Below are positions 13,764 to 24,965 of a stretch of DNA of 64,000 nucleotides, one piece after another. Made by a program: the position numbers and the translations under genes. Each line of letters begins with the position of its first letter. Position 1 is the stretch's first letter. The notes below the pieces were generated by a model. The model did not search any database, was not told the DNA's origin, and saw only the letters and a list, made by a program, of their open reading frames with translations. Source of the stretch: Meloidogyne chitwoodi (taxonomy: Eukaryota; Nematoda; Chromadorea; Rhabditida; Meloidogynidae); NCBI GenBank assembly GCA_015183035.1, contig JACZZP010000014.1, positions 1,302,001 through 1,366,000 on the forward strand, read 5' to 3'.

Positions 13764-15454
13764 TCACTTATTCCCAATAATACCTCCATTAATTGTTTTA
13801 GCTCTTCTTCGTTCAAGTACTTCTTCTATAGCATTATCTTTATTAATACTTCTTTGTAAAGAACTAATCCAAGAATGCATTTCCTCAGTTCCAGGTGCTG
13901 ACATTCTATAAGCACTATGTTGACCTCCTCCTTCCATTAAACGACCTTAAGAATTTTGGGGTTATGACAATTATTTAAAGTACTTAATAGAAGATTTAAA
14001 AAAATTACAAACCTTCAGAATTAGCTTTATGTGCCTTAATAATATCAGAATTTGGTGAATATAGTTCAAAAGTATGTGGCCTTTTACTTGAAGAAAAAGA
14101 GTCAAAATCTCTATATCCAATCATTCGAACACAAATTCCTTCTAATTGAATTATTCCTTTAGGTTCTCTACTCTAAATTAATTTTTAATGTTTTTTAATT
14201 AAAAAGACACTAACAGTTGGAAACTCAAAGTAATACAAACATTTATTTGACAGCACAAACCAACGCTGATTCCAAGTCCAATAACGACTACCTTAAAAAT
14301 AAAGTAATAAAATCATAATATAGGATTAAAATGAAAGAAAAAATGATAAAATGTTAAATTACCTTGTTTGTGAAGCCATCCCTGTTTCTCTGCCATTCTA
14401 AATATACAAGAAGAATTATAATTTAATGGGCTATCAATTTGATTATCTGTTGGGAATTTAAAAGGCTCTTCACGTATTGAATTATAAATTTGCTAAAAAA
14501 TAAAAATATTTTAAGAATTAAAATAAACACAAACAATAATTAAATCACGAGAAACATTTAAAGAATTTGTTATATGTAAAAAATCTTCAAAGCTCATTCT
14601 TTCTTTTACATTTGGATTATAAAGTGAAGTGTTTAACATAATTGTTGCAAAACAGAGAGTATAGCAAGTATCTAAAAAATAAAATAAATTTTATAAAAAG
14701 ATTATATTTTTTTGGAGAAAAAAGTTCAATACCAGAATGATCAAAAATTGATGGATTTTGCTCACAAAAACGAAAAGCAAATCGTTCCATAATTCTATCA
14801 ATTTTTTGTGCTTCGCCAGGCAATCGAAAAGAAGAAAGAAAGTTTCGCATTGCTTGAACAAGCATTAAACCTTCAAAATTTTGAAGGAAAACAAAATAGC
14901 GAAGAACATCCAAATTAAATGTTTCATTTTCCCCAAGAAAATCTCCAATTGCTGACTAAATTAAATTATTAAAAATTACTTTTAAATTATTCAAAACCTT
15001 TTTTAAATCATTATTTCGTAATAAAAAACGAGCAAAATCTTCAGCTTTATTTGCAACCAATCCAGCATTAATTAATGAATGTATACCTTTTTTATAATCT
15101 TCATTAAAAGAATTTATAGCCAATTTTTGAACTTTCGCTGTTGGTACTAATCTAAAAATAAAAGTATCAAAAAAAAAAAATAATTTACTGATTGTGAGAA
15201 ATAGGACTAAGCGATTCTAGCCTTGAATTTGTTTTAGACAATTCTCCTTGAAGAGTCTAAAAAATAAGAAGGTAGAATTAAAGTTTTACTATATTTAATT
15301 TCTAACCTGTATTTCATCAAGTAATTGATTTTTTCGAGAACTAAATTTTTATTAAAAAAGTAAATAAAAGTTGAAAGTAAAAATCTCACCGTAATTGAGT
15401 TAAACGTTCATATTCATCAGGAGTAAGATCAACTGTAGAAAATGCAGAAGCCAT
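13764..15454 (-). CDS. grp-1: Cytohesin-type Arf guanine-nucleotide exchange factor (Sec7 + PH)
   Basis: Activates Arf GTPases at membranes. Starts [18 protein letters not shown] at 15454 with a short N-terminal coiled coil, then the Sec7 domain: [37 protein letters not shown], and the catalytic glutamic-finger loop [18 protein letters not shown], followed by [20 protein letters not shown]. The PH domain follows ([45 protein letters not shown]) and the protein ends [11 protein letters not shown] with TGA at 13764. About eight exons with phase-consistent short introns. The order and lengths match cytohesin/GRP1/ARNO. In the PH lipid pocket the stretch [11 protein letters not shown] carries W and NQ where cytohesins normally have basic residues, so phosphoinositide binding may be altered. 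The gene is divergent from HAT1. Symbol by analogy with C. elegans. Confidence 0.92.
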
Positions 15455-15808
15455 TAAACAAATAACAATCCTCAATAAAAATTAAAAAAAACAATTAAAA
15501 TGAAAAAAAAATAACAAAAAAGATAATTTTTTAGATTTGTTGAGAAATATTGAAAAACCCGGATTCCGGACCAGAAAAATCCGCCCAGATCCGGCGCCGA
15601 GCACTAGTAAAATATGCGTATTTTTAACTTTATCAATTTTCGCTAATTAGCACTTGGCGTATCTAAAATTAGTTCTTTTGAAATTTAATTTTTTTAATAC
15701 GCGCCAAAAACTTTTATTTCAAATATTTCATTGTTTAGCTTTTTGATTTTTTTGTATCAAACTTATTTTATTTTCGTAGTAGCTTTTGTTTTTAATTTTA
15801 TTACTAAA
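15455..15808. promoter_or_regulatory. Shared divergent promoter region of cytohesin and HAT1 genes
   Basis: 354 bp between two oppositely oriented start codons. It contains a GC-rich island (about 15555-15605: CCCGGATTCCGGACC, AGATCCGGCGCCGAGC) that contrasts with the AT-rich surroundings. Divergent placement implies that promoter elements of both genes lie here. No specific factor site is claimed. Confidence 0.45.
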
Positions 15809-17624
15809 ATGCAGTTGGAATCTATCGCAGGACAAGAAGAAGATGAATATGTTGCAGATGCTCTACTTGCTGTAAAATTGAAATTTGGTAATTTAAAAAT
15901 TAGTTGTTGATTTGAATTGAATTTTTATAGTTTCTTTGATTGACGAAATTGATACTTCAACTCCTTATTCACCTGAATTTGCTTATCAACATTTTGGAGA
16001 AAAGTTTATTTTATTAAGTTTAAATATTTATTTTTCCTTTTATCCAGTGAGAGGATTATTGGCTATAAAAATCTTTCTATTACTGTTTCATACTCTGATG
16101 CCTCTCTCTTTCTTACTTCTTCGGTTAAATATGATGGAATTCTTAATGGAAATTCTTCTATTCAAGTAATTATTTTGTAAAAATTTTTTACTATAAATCT
16201 ATTTTTAGTGTGACAATATTGTTGAAAAAATTAAAGATGTTTTACCCAGCACACAATTGGATGCTTATTTGCCTTTTGAGAAGTTTAAAGACAAATTACT
16301 ACAACAGAAAAAATTTCGCCCTTATGGAGAACTTATTTCTAAATTTTTTATAGAAAAAGGTTTTTCTTTTTAAAAGTATTTTAAATCAAAAATAATTTTT
16401 AGAAATTGGAAAGGAACGTTGTTTTGAATTGTATAAATTTGACAAGTCTGAAACTGATCCTCGATTAGAAGAAGGACTTAAATTTTTGGAAAGGTTTATT
16501 TTGATAATAAATTTTTATTTTTAATATTTAAAGGGCTCAGTCAATTGCTTTTTGGTATATTGAATCGGTTGGTGGTTTTTTTATTAATTTACTTTTTATC
16601 ACATTCAGTCTGTATCATTAAAATATAAACTTATTATTTTTTAATATTTTTCACTAGCCTCAAAATATCCTTTTTTATTCTTGTTTAAACTTATTATTCC
16701 AGGTTCAATATACTGACGAGGAAGATCCGCGCTTTTTTAATTATTTTCTTTTTGAATTTATTCAATCTTCAAATAATGATGGCCTTTCTTGTTGGAAATT
16801 TGTTGGTTATGCAAATCTCTATCGTTTCTATCATTATCCAGACAAGGAAAGAGTTCGAATTGCACAGATGTTGCTAGCTCCCCCATTTCGAAAAATGGGC
16901 CTTGGGCCACGATTTTTACAAGCAATATATTCTGATCTTTGTAAAATTGATGCTGTTTGGGATATTACAGGTTTTTTTAATTAAACTAGAAAGTTGAATT
17001 AATTTTAAAATTTTCTAGCTGAAGTTCCAGCAGGCTCTTTTGTAATTATGAGGGATTATGCTGATGCTTTAAATTGTTCTAAACTTCCACAATTTTCAAA
17101 AGAAAATCTTTTAAATGGATTTAACTTGGAAATGTATAAATCTGCTCGTGAAAAGTTCAAATTATGCAAAGTATAAAATTAAAAAAGAAAGATTAATAAA
17201 TTTATAAATTCAGAGCCAAGCTCGTCGTATTTATGAAATTTTGCGACTTTTCCACACTAAAGTAAACATTCCTGAAGAAATTAACCAATTCAAGTCTGAT
17301 GTATTTAAAAGATTGAAAAAACTTGTAATGGACCCAAAGAGGGATACTGGAAGGATTGCTCAATCTTTTGCTGATGATGAACAATCTTTGGCTATTGCAA
17401 TGAAGGCTTTTGAACCTGTAAGTGAAATTTAGGAATTTAAGCTAGATTGAGGATATTTCTTTTTTCTGTTAAATTTACAATGGAAGTTATAATAACCCTT
17501 TAATTTAAATTTTTTAAAGGAACAACAACAGCATCAATTAGAAACGATTTATGAAAATTTGGTCAATAATTACAAAACTGTTTTGAATCTCTTAGCAAAA
17601 TACGAGAAGAATTTTGTAAAATAA
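15809..17624 (+). CDS. hat-1: Histone acetyltransferase type B catalytic subunit HAT1
   Basis: Acetylates newly made histone H4 (K5/K12) before chromatin assembly. Starts MQLESIAGQEEDEYVADALL. The N-terminal HAT1 domain follows (DGILNGNSSIQCDNI, VEKIKDVLPSTQLDAYLPFE). The GNAT core shows QSIAFWYIESVQYTDEEDPR, WKFVGYANLYRFYHYPDKE and the acetyl-CoA-binding loop RIAQMLLAPPFRKMGLGPRF, then AEVPAGSFVIMRDYADALNC. The C-terminal helical part (ARRIYEILRLF..., LLAKYEKNFVK) ends with TAA at 17622-17624. Eight or nine short exons. Length and order match the family. A same-strand gene (chl-1 type) starts 187 nt downstream, consistent with an operon in which this is the first cistron. Confidence 0.93.
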
Positions 17625-17811
17625 AAAAGATTGAAAATGAAATAAATTAATACTATGATCTTATTTTTTAACAATATTTTGCTTTTCTGAATATTTTTTA
17701 TGAAATTTCAATTTTGTATAGTTTTTTTTTCAATTTAAAGTTGTTTCCTTAAATGCTTTTTTCTTATGCTGATTTAATTTTGTTCATTATAAAAAAAACT
17801 TTTTATGTTAG
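17625..17811 (+). promoter_or_regulatory. Operon-type intercistronic spacer HAT1 / DDX11-like helicase
   Basis: 187 nt between the HAT1 stop and the helicase start on the same strand, U-rich throughout with a TTTTTTTTTCAATTTAAAG tract in the middle. Short U-rich spacers with a downstream acceptor are the hallmark of nematode operons resolved by SL trans-splicing. Inference from spacing and composition only. Confidence 0.5.
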
Positions 17812-20800
17812 ATGAGTGAAAATATTTCTACACGAAATCCTTTTGGCTTTCCATTTGATCCATACCCAATCCAAAGGCAGTTAATGAATGCAATCTACAA
17901 TTCAGCTGAACAAGGACATATTGCTATTTTTGAATCACCTACTGGAACTGGCAAATCATTATCAACTATTTGCGCGGTAATTTTAAAAAATTGTGTGAAA
18001 GCTGATCGTGGATTTTGTTGACGGTTTAAAAATATTTCATACCTTTACACAAAATTCTTATTTTTAAATAACTTAAAAACTTCTCATCTCAATAAAAAAA
18101 ATCTTTAATTTTTTAGTCCCTAACTTGGCTAGAAGAAAATGAAAAACGACATCAAGAGGATGTTGAGCGCCGAATACGTGAACTTAGTTTGAATTTGCAA
18201 GGTTAGTTATTAATTTTGTTTCACTTCATTTTCTCTTTCTGTTTTCTTTTTTGAAAGTAGAAGGAAAATGTCATCATGAGTTATAAAATGGAATTGGTCG
18301 TAGCCTTCTCCTTTTTCCGTTAGCATTCCATTTTCCTATTATTTTTAATAATTTTATAAGGGATTGGGTAAATTAACCTGAAGAGCAGTTAAAACATGTT
18401 CCTTTGTTAGAAAATGACTACTAAATCTTTTTCCTCCAAAACGATATTCTGTTGCATGAAATATTCCTCCTTGAAGTAACCAACCACCCGGTTTTATTAA
18501 ACCACATGCTCCATTTATAGCTTTTTTGTAGCCTTCAAGTGTCTCGCATGAGTATTCCATACAGAACACTGTTGTCACCAAATCGAATTGTTCCGGAATT
18601 TCTTTGAAATTTTCTTCTTTCCATTCAATGCCTTGGATCACTGGTCGTTTTTGTACGTTCACCTTCAAGTTTTATTTTTTAAGTTTATATTTTAATTGTT
18701 TAAACATTTTTACCTCTAAAACAGCCTTCATTTTTCCTCGAGTAAATTCCTGCATTTGTAATGGTTTTTCATGACGTGCTTCAATTCCAGCTATCCAACA
18801 ACAAATTTCTGACCAATCAAAACTATTTTTTGCAAAAATCCAGTCAATAACACGTTTTCTATTTACTGGGGAATAGTCAGAACTAAAGATTGTTTCAACA
18901 TTGTTTCGCAAAACTAATGGAATATATATTGTTGGACCTAAAATTGATTAATTCTGTAGATTTCTTCCTAACTGACCTGCACCTAAATCTAGCATTGTAC
19001 CTATCGTTTTTGGAAGTCTACAAACAATTCCAGGAAGGAAAAATAAAATAATTTGCATTGCAACATCTTCACGTGGAGACTTATAGAACCCCTAAAAATT
19101 CTATTATTTGAACTTTCAATCAGAAAATAATCTCACTTCTAAATATTTGTCTGGATCAAACTAAAAATAATTTTTTTATTTTAGTAATATCATCAATTAA
19201 TTTTTAAACTTGTTTGTCATGTTCATCAGCTCTGTAAATTGGATCAGGCGGAGATTTTTCCTTTTTCGAATTTTCATTTTTATTTTCCTCTTTGTTCTCT
19301 TCATCTAACTCACAACGATACAGTTGAACAATTAAAGGATGAACATTTGTGGAGGTATTTTTGTAATTAAGTTCATCTTCAGGAGGTCCATCATCTTTAG
19401 CAGACATAGCTTAACAGATTAGTTCTTTTATAAATGTTCCTCTTTTCTTCATCTATCAACAATTCTTTCTAGGCCTCTTAATCTTTGCAGTAAATCTTAC
19501 TTATTTGTTTTTCTAGATCGATCATTCTTATAAAACAAAATAATAGAAAGAGAAAAAGTGTTTGTAATTACTATTAGCTAATCTTAGGAACTGGGATTTT
19601 TGTTTATTTTAAGATCTCAGGAAAAATAGTAGAGATGTTATGAAAAAAGGATTTATTAAAATTCCCAATTTTAGAAAATGATAATAATGACTCTGACTGG
19701 GTAAATGTGCATAAACAAAAGATGGATATTGAGCAGAAATTAGAAGAACTTAAAGAAGAAAAGTTAAAACAACAAAGAATTGAACAAAGATTAGCACAAA
19801 TACGTCAAGATCAGAAAGAATTTCGTGAATTTGGCAGGAGAAAAACCAGAACATTACGTAAAGGGAAGAGATCTCGTTCAATAGAAAATGACAGGGATAA
19901 TGCTTCTCCTTCCTCTTCTGATATAATTACTTTGGATGAAAATGACTATTTTAAAAAGAAAGATAGAGTAATTGTTTATTTTATAGTTTAATCACTTTTT
20001 TTTTTTGTTTAAGGATTTAATTCTCAGCGACAGTGAAGAGGAAAGTGATGTAAAGAAAATTTCAAATAATTCTATTAATGGAGACTCGGAAAATGAACCT
20101 CAGGTTTTGCGGTGTAATAAACTAATTTATGCTAGTCGGACTCATTCTCAAGTTGTTTTATGCTTTTTTTCTAACAATTTAATAATTTTAGTTAGAGCAA
20201 TTTGTCAACGAGCTACAGAAAACAAGTTTCAGGCCAAGGGTTTTAACACTCGGTTCGAGGCAAATGCTTTGTGTTAATGAGGTAATATTATATTATTATT
20301 TTTAATTATTAAATAATTATTAAGGAAGTTCGTGAGTTGGGTGAAGGGAAGTTAATCAACGATCGATGTAATGAACTCCTTAGCAGCTCTACTAAAAATA
20401 CTGAAGACGGAAAAAAACCAAAAATGGTGGAAATTAAAAGTTTAAATCTGACTTACATTTTGTATTTTTCTAATAGGACTGTAAAGATATACCTAAAGGT
20501 GGTAATTGTGGTTGTTCTTATGCAAAAGGTGATGCTATAGAAGAATTATCAGATGCAATTTTATCTATAAACGAAGATGAAAAATATGTAGATCAAGCTA
20601 AAGGAATTGCTCAACTAGTAAAGTTAGGTCGTCAAAGACATGGTTGTCCTTATTTTGCAAGCAAAACAGCTCTTGCATTAAGCCAACTTATACTTGTTCC
20701 TTATAATATTTTATTGCATAAACGAACACGTCAGGCTTGGAATCTTGATTTAATGGGAAATGTTATTATTGTTGATGAGGCTCATAATCTTTTACAAACA

Positions 20801-22973
20801 TTAGCAAGTATTCATACGGTTAAATTTTTTATTTTAATGAAAAAATTTTGAATAAAATTTTAAAATATTCGAGATTTAATATATATTTTTTAATTTTTAG
20901 GTTGAATTAAGTAATACTCAACTTGATGTTTGTTGTCAATGTTTAAGCGATTATATGGAACATTTTCAAGACCGTTTAAGTCAACGCAATTTACGAAATG
21001 TTAAACAACTTCACTGTCTTGCATTTTCAATGTATAAATTCCTTGGTTCAATTTCTAAAGCAAAAGGGCCATCAGATGGTACAGTCATTAATATGGCACA
21101 TTTTTTTTCTCAAGTAAATTAAAAATTAATTTTTAAAATAATTTTCATTTTTTAGTTGGGTGATGCAATTAATATAGATCTCTGCCGTTTACTTTTATAC
21201 CTTGATAATTCACAACTATGCAGAAAATTGAGAAATTTTCGGCTGAGATATAGACCACAAGTTGCTTTATATAAACCTAATCGTAAATATTTATTATTAT
21301 TTAAATAATCAATTTTTTTATTTTTTAAGCTGCTCCAGTCAATATTACACCTTTATATCAACTTAGAGATTTTATTGAGGTTAATATTTCTAAAATTATT
21401 ATTTACATATTTATCTTTATTAGCCTTGGGATTTTTGAATATTTTTTAGCCTTTGTTCTGATTTTTAAAACTTAACCGTTGAAAAGAGGGTTCTCCACAA
21501 ATCTTTGAATTTTTATCTGTCAAATTTAAGCTTCGTAATTAAATAAAGTGATTAATTCCTTGAATTTATCTCCATTAAAAATACTACAAAAAATTTAATT
21601 TATAGGCACTCACTTCTCGGTCAGAAGATGCTCGTATTGTTATTGATAATACCAATATTAGAGATCCTCGATTACGTTTTATTTTACTCAATCCAGCAGA
21701 AAAACTACGTGATATTGTAAATGAATGTCGTTCTTTAATTTTACTTGGGGGAACAATGCGTCCAGTTGATCAATTAATGGATGCATTTAAAAGAGTTTGT
21801 AAAATTCCACAAAATAGAATTAAAGTATTCTCTTGTGGTCATGTTATTGGGCCAAAACAACTTTTGGCAATTTCAATTGGTTTGAAAGTTTTTTTTAATT
21901 TAATTTTTTTCAATTTTTAAGGTAAAGGACCAGATGATAAACCTTTAAGTTTAAATTTTGCAAATCGTGATTCTGAATCAGTTCAACGTACATTAGCACA
22001 ATCTTTTATTAATTTAATTAGACAAATACCAAATGGAGTTGTTGCTTTCTTTCCAAGGTTTTTTTTAATATAAATATTACTTTATTTTTAGTTATGCTTT
22101 TCTTGGTACTTTTATGAAATCAATACGATTTTCTGGACATTTTGAACAATTAGAAGTATTTATAATTTTTTTCAAATTAAAATAATAAAATAATTTAAGA
22201 AAAGAAAAGAAATATTTATTGAAACACGTGCTGGAAAAGAAGAAATTTCTATATGGCCAGCATTTTGTAAAGCAGCAGTTACTTCACGTGGAGCACTTTT
22301 AATGGCTGTTGTTGGAGGAAAATTGAGTGAAGGAATTAATTTTTCTGATGAATTGGGACGTTGTGTTTTAATGGTAAAGAAATTTTTTTAAATTTTATAT
22401 TTGAATTTTATAGGTTGGTGTTCCTTATCCAAATAGACAATCAGCTGAATTACAAGAACGAATGAAGGTAAATTGAATAAAATAAAAATTGGAAAAAAAG
22501 TTTATAATTAGAAAGTTAATAACTTTAAAAAAAAATTCTCCCATGGTTCTTACCTTTTCTAATTTTATTTTCATTTCTAAAAATATATTAATATAAAATT
22601 ATTATTTTTTTCATAGTTTGTTGAACAAACAACAGGTTCGGGTGCTGGAAATCGTTTTTATGAACAATTATGTTTACAATCTTTAAATCAAGCAATTGGG
22701 CGTGTTATTCGTCATAAAAATGATTATGCAGTTATTCTTTTATTAGATCAAAGATTTACAAAACAATTTCTTGGAAATGGTTTACCTGGTTGGATAAAAC
22801 AAAGATTAGTCCATTCTTCTAATTTCTCTGAAACTTTGGGTGCTTTAATTAAATTTTTTCGTTTACATAAACAACAACAACAAACACTTTTATCATCTAC
22901 TAAAATTAATAATTGTCAATCTATAATTGAAATTGATGAAAATATTGAAAATGATGATATTATTCCACTCTGA
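17812..22973 (+). CDS. chl-1: DDX11/CHL1-family Fe-S DNA helicase
   Basis: XPD/FANCJ-like superfamily 2 helicase needed for sister-chromatid cohesion and genome stability. Starts [20 protein letters not shown] (Q-motif). Walker A SPTGTGKS is in exon 1. Exon 2 ([20 protein letters not shown]) is followed by an unusually long intron (18202-19674) that holds an antisense methyltransferase gene. After it come a charged insert ([28 protein letters not shown]), motif Ia YASRTHSQ, the Fe-S cysteines ([18 protein letters not shown]) and the DEAH box [17 protein letters not shown]. The second helicase lobe shows [45 protein letters not shown] and motif [21 protein letters not shown]. It ends ENDDIIPL with TGA at 22971. 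About 16 exons. Family assignment is firm; DDX11 rather than RTEL1/FANCJ follows from overall order and the C-terminus. Confidence 0.93.
18210..19407 (-). CDS. NNMT/PNMT/TEMT-family SAM-dependent methyltransferase, nested antisense in a helicase intron
   Basis: Complete gene inside the chl-1-type intron 18202-19674, on the opposite strand. It starts [19 protein letters not shown] at 19407. Exons then read [28 protein letters not shown] and the SAM-binding motif [20 protein letters not shown]. These are followed by [40 protein letters not shown] and [20 protein letters not shown]. The last exon, behind a 48 nt intron after HVLTALQ, reads [20 protein letters not shown]...[12 protein letters not shown] with TAA at 18210-18212, only 8 nt past the host splice donor. 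Motifs and length fit the family that methylates small amines (nicotinamide, phenylethanolamine, thioethers); the substrate cannot be told. The N-terminal charged segment with a poly-Glu/Asn/Lys insert is variable in the family. Confidence 0.85.
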
Positions 22974-23103
22974 CTGACTCATTACTTTTACAAAAAAGAA
23001 GGAGAGGAAAAGGATATAATTACGAAAATTTTTTTAAAAATATTTTTTATTTATTTGGATTTTACGGGAAATATTTTTATTTTTAAACTCATTGTATTTG
23101 TTT
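22974..23103. other. Short spacer between helicase gene and inverted kinase repeat
   Basis: AT-rich sequence with the probable helicase polyadenylation region. No gene seen. Confidence 0.4.
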
Positions 23104-23764
23104 GTTTTCTGCTTCCCATCTTTGAATCACATTATTTAAAGCTCTTAAAATTTTAGACATTGAATAATCCCTATTAGTTTTATTGGTAAAAATATTTTTA
23201 ATTATTTAAATATTGGAATATTATTTGAAAATTAAACATATTTTCAACTTAATATATGCAAAAATAAGTGAAAAAGGGATATTAAAATATAGAAAACAAA
23301 CAAACATTTCTTTTTGCTTCACTATTTGTATAATTATTATAAGTGATACCGAGGCAACGCATTTTATCATGTGTAGCTTTGACCGATACTTCTTGGAATT
23401 TCTTTTAAATAAACATCTAGCGAGCCTTGAGCAAAATACATATTCCATAATTAATAAAAACGGCTTATCGTCCAAAGTAATTCCTGAAATTTAATATTTA
23501 AAAATTATTATTTTATCATATAAAAATATTCTAAATATTATAGATAAAGATATTATTAATAAAATTACCAAAACATTTCACTATATTGTCATGATTAAAT
23601 TTCATCATTATAATTACTTCATTTAATATTTCATCATTTTTTTGAGATTCCTTTATTGCTACAACAACATCGTCCAATTTAATTCTTGATAAAATTGCCT
23701 TTTTAACAATTCCAAACGCTCCTTCTCCTAGGGTTTTATCTTCTATTTTTTCCAGGAGATACAT
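23104..23764 (-). pseudogene. Tyrosine-kinase-like pseudogene, left arm
   Basis: Reading on the minus strand from 23764: MYLLEKIEDKTLGEGAFGIV gives the Gly-rich loop (GEGAFG), then VVAIKESQKNDEILNEV gives the VAIK lysine, and MKFNHDNIVKCFG is the alpha-C/beta-4 region. After a 90 nt intron it reads GITLDDKPFLLIMEYV, the hinge, and then a frame disruption: the next frame reads FAQGSLDVYLKEIPRSIG up to a stop. Only the extreme C-terminal kinase tail (NRDYSMSKILRALNNVIQRW) is found further on. The catalytic HRD and DFG parts are absent, so no active kinase can be made. The layout resembles nematode Fer/KIN-16-type non-receptor kinases, but the fragment is too short to be sure. Confidence 0.75.
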
Positions 23765-23799
23765 CTAAAAAAATCAAATTCAACGAAAAATAATTAAAC

Positions 23800-24440
23800 A
23801 ACATAGAAGATAAAACCCTTGGAGAAGGAGCATTTGGAACTGTTAAAAAGGGAATTTTAACAAGAGATGAATTGGAGAATGTTGTAGCAATAAAGGAATC
23901 TCAAAAAAATGATGAAATATTAAATGAAGTAATTATAATGATGAAATTTAATCATGACAATATAGTGAAATGTTTTGGTAATTTTATTAATAATATCTTT
24001 ATCTATAATATTTAGAATATTTTTATATGATAAAATAATAATTTTTAAATATTAAATTTCAGGAATTACTTTGGACGATAAGCCGTTTTTATTAATTATG
24101 GAATATGTATTTTGCTCAAGGCTCGCTAGATGTTTATTTAAAAGAAATTCCAAGAAGTATCGGTCAAAGCTACACATGATAAAATGCGTTGCCTCGGTAT
24201 CACTTATAATAATTATACAAATAGTGAAGCAAAAAGAAATGTTTGTTTGTTTTCTATATTTTAATATCCCTTTTTCACTTATTTTTGCATATATTAAGTT
24301 GAAAATATGTTTAATTTTCAAATAATATTCCAATATTTAAATAATTAAAAATATTTTTACCAATAAAACTAATAGGGATTCAATGTCTAAAATTTTAAGA
24401 GCTTTAAATAATGTGATTCAAAGATGAGAATCTGAAAACT
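23800..24440 (+). pseudogene. Tyrosine-kinase-like pseudogene, right arm
   Basis: Mirror copy of the left arm on the plus strand: IEDKTLGEGAFGTVKKGILT, VVAIKESQKNDEILNEV, the same intron, the same hinge frame break and the same missing catalytic core. The first exon lacks an evident ATG. In the C-terminal tail the codon matching Trp in the left copy is TGA (QR-stop at about 24427), and the tail diverges after it. The damage shared with the left copy means either the inactivating events predate the duplication, or they were copied by gene conversion. Confidence 0.75.
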
Positions 24441-24965
24441 CAAAAGAAGTAAAAATTAAAAAAAAAAGAAAAGAAAAACGATAAAATTAAGAATTATAAT
24501 TCATTTTTTTTACTGTAGTTACTTGATCTGTTGGCTGTGTTTAAAAAATCATTTTTATCCCAACTTAGAGATTTTGTAATAAAGGAAAAATGAAGAAGTG
24601 AATTTTTGAAAATCTTCAGAAAAAAACTAGGATAAAAAAGAAATAGAAATGACCTGAAAACGATATCTAAAATAGTAATTTTTATGGAATTAAAAACAGA
24701 CTCAGACTCAAACGGATTTGTGTTAGTAAATAAAAGAAACATTTGAGTATCACCAGTAAAATTTATCCGAAATATTAGTTTTGCAATTTTTGTGTTTTGA
24801 ATTTTTTCATAAATTGGTCTTTCGAAATTTACTATTAAATTACTTCAAAATGTAAAATTTTAAATAAAACATTTTTATCTGCATCTCTTGTCGTTATTAG
24901 ATTTCTATTATTTGTTTTAGTTAAACGTTTTTATTTTCTTATGTTTTACAGATTGAACTTAATTC
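24441..24965. other. Intergenic region upstream of the HMG-like gene
   Basis: AT-rich. A GTTTTACAG acceptor at about 24944-24952 precedes the downstream ATG by 13 nt and could be a trans-splice site. No other feature seen. Confidence 0.45.

Larger units (their letters stand above)
23104..24440. repeat. 1.3 kb head-to-head inverted repeat of kinase fragments
   Basis: Two arms of about 640 bp are reverse complements around a centre near 23773. Positions in the two arms sum to 47546 over the main block. The stretch from roughly 23172 to 23665 appears identical to its partner. The inner 80 bp (first kinase exon) and the outer 70 bp differ by substitutions and 3 nt indels. The arms are separated by only about 50 bp of unrelated AT-rich sequence, so the unit could extrude as a large cruciform. 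Confidence 0.92.

Noticed and set aside
23213..23494. 93-residue plus-strand frame identical to a minus-strand frame at 24052-24333
   Set aside because: It is the antisense shadow of the kinase-like exon and intron in the inverted repeat, not a gene.
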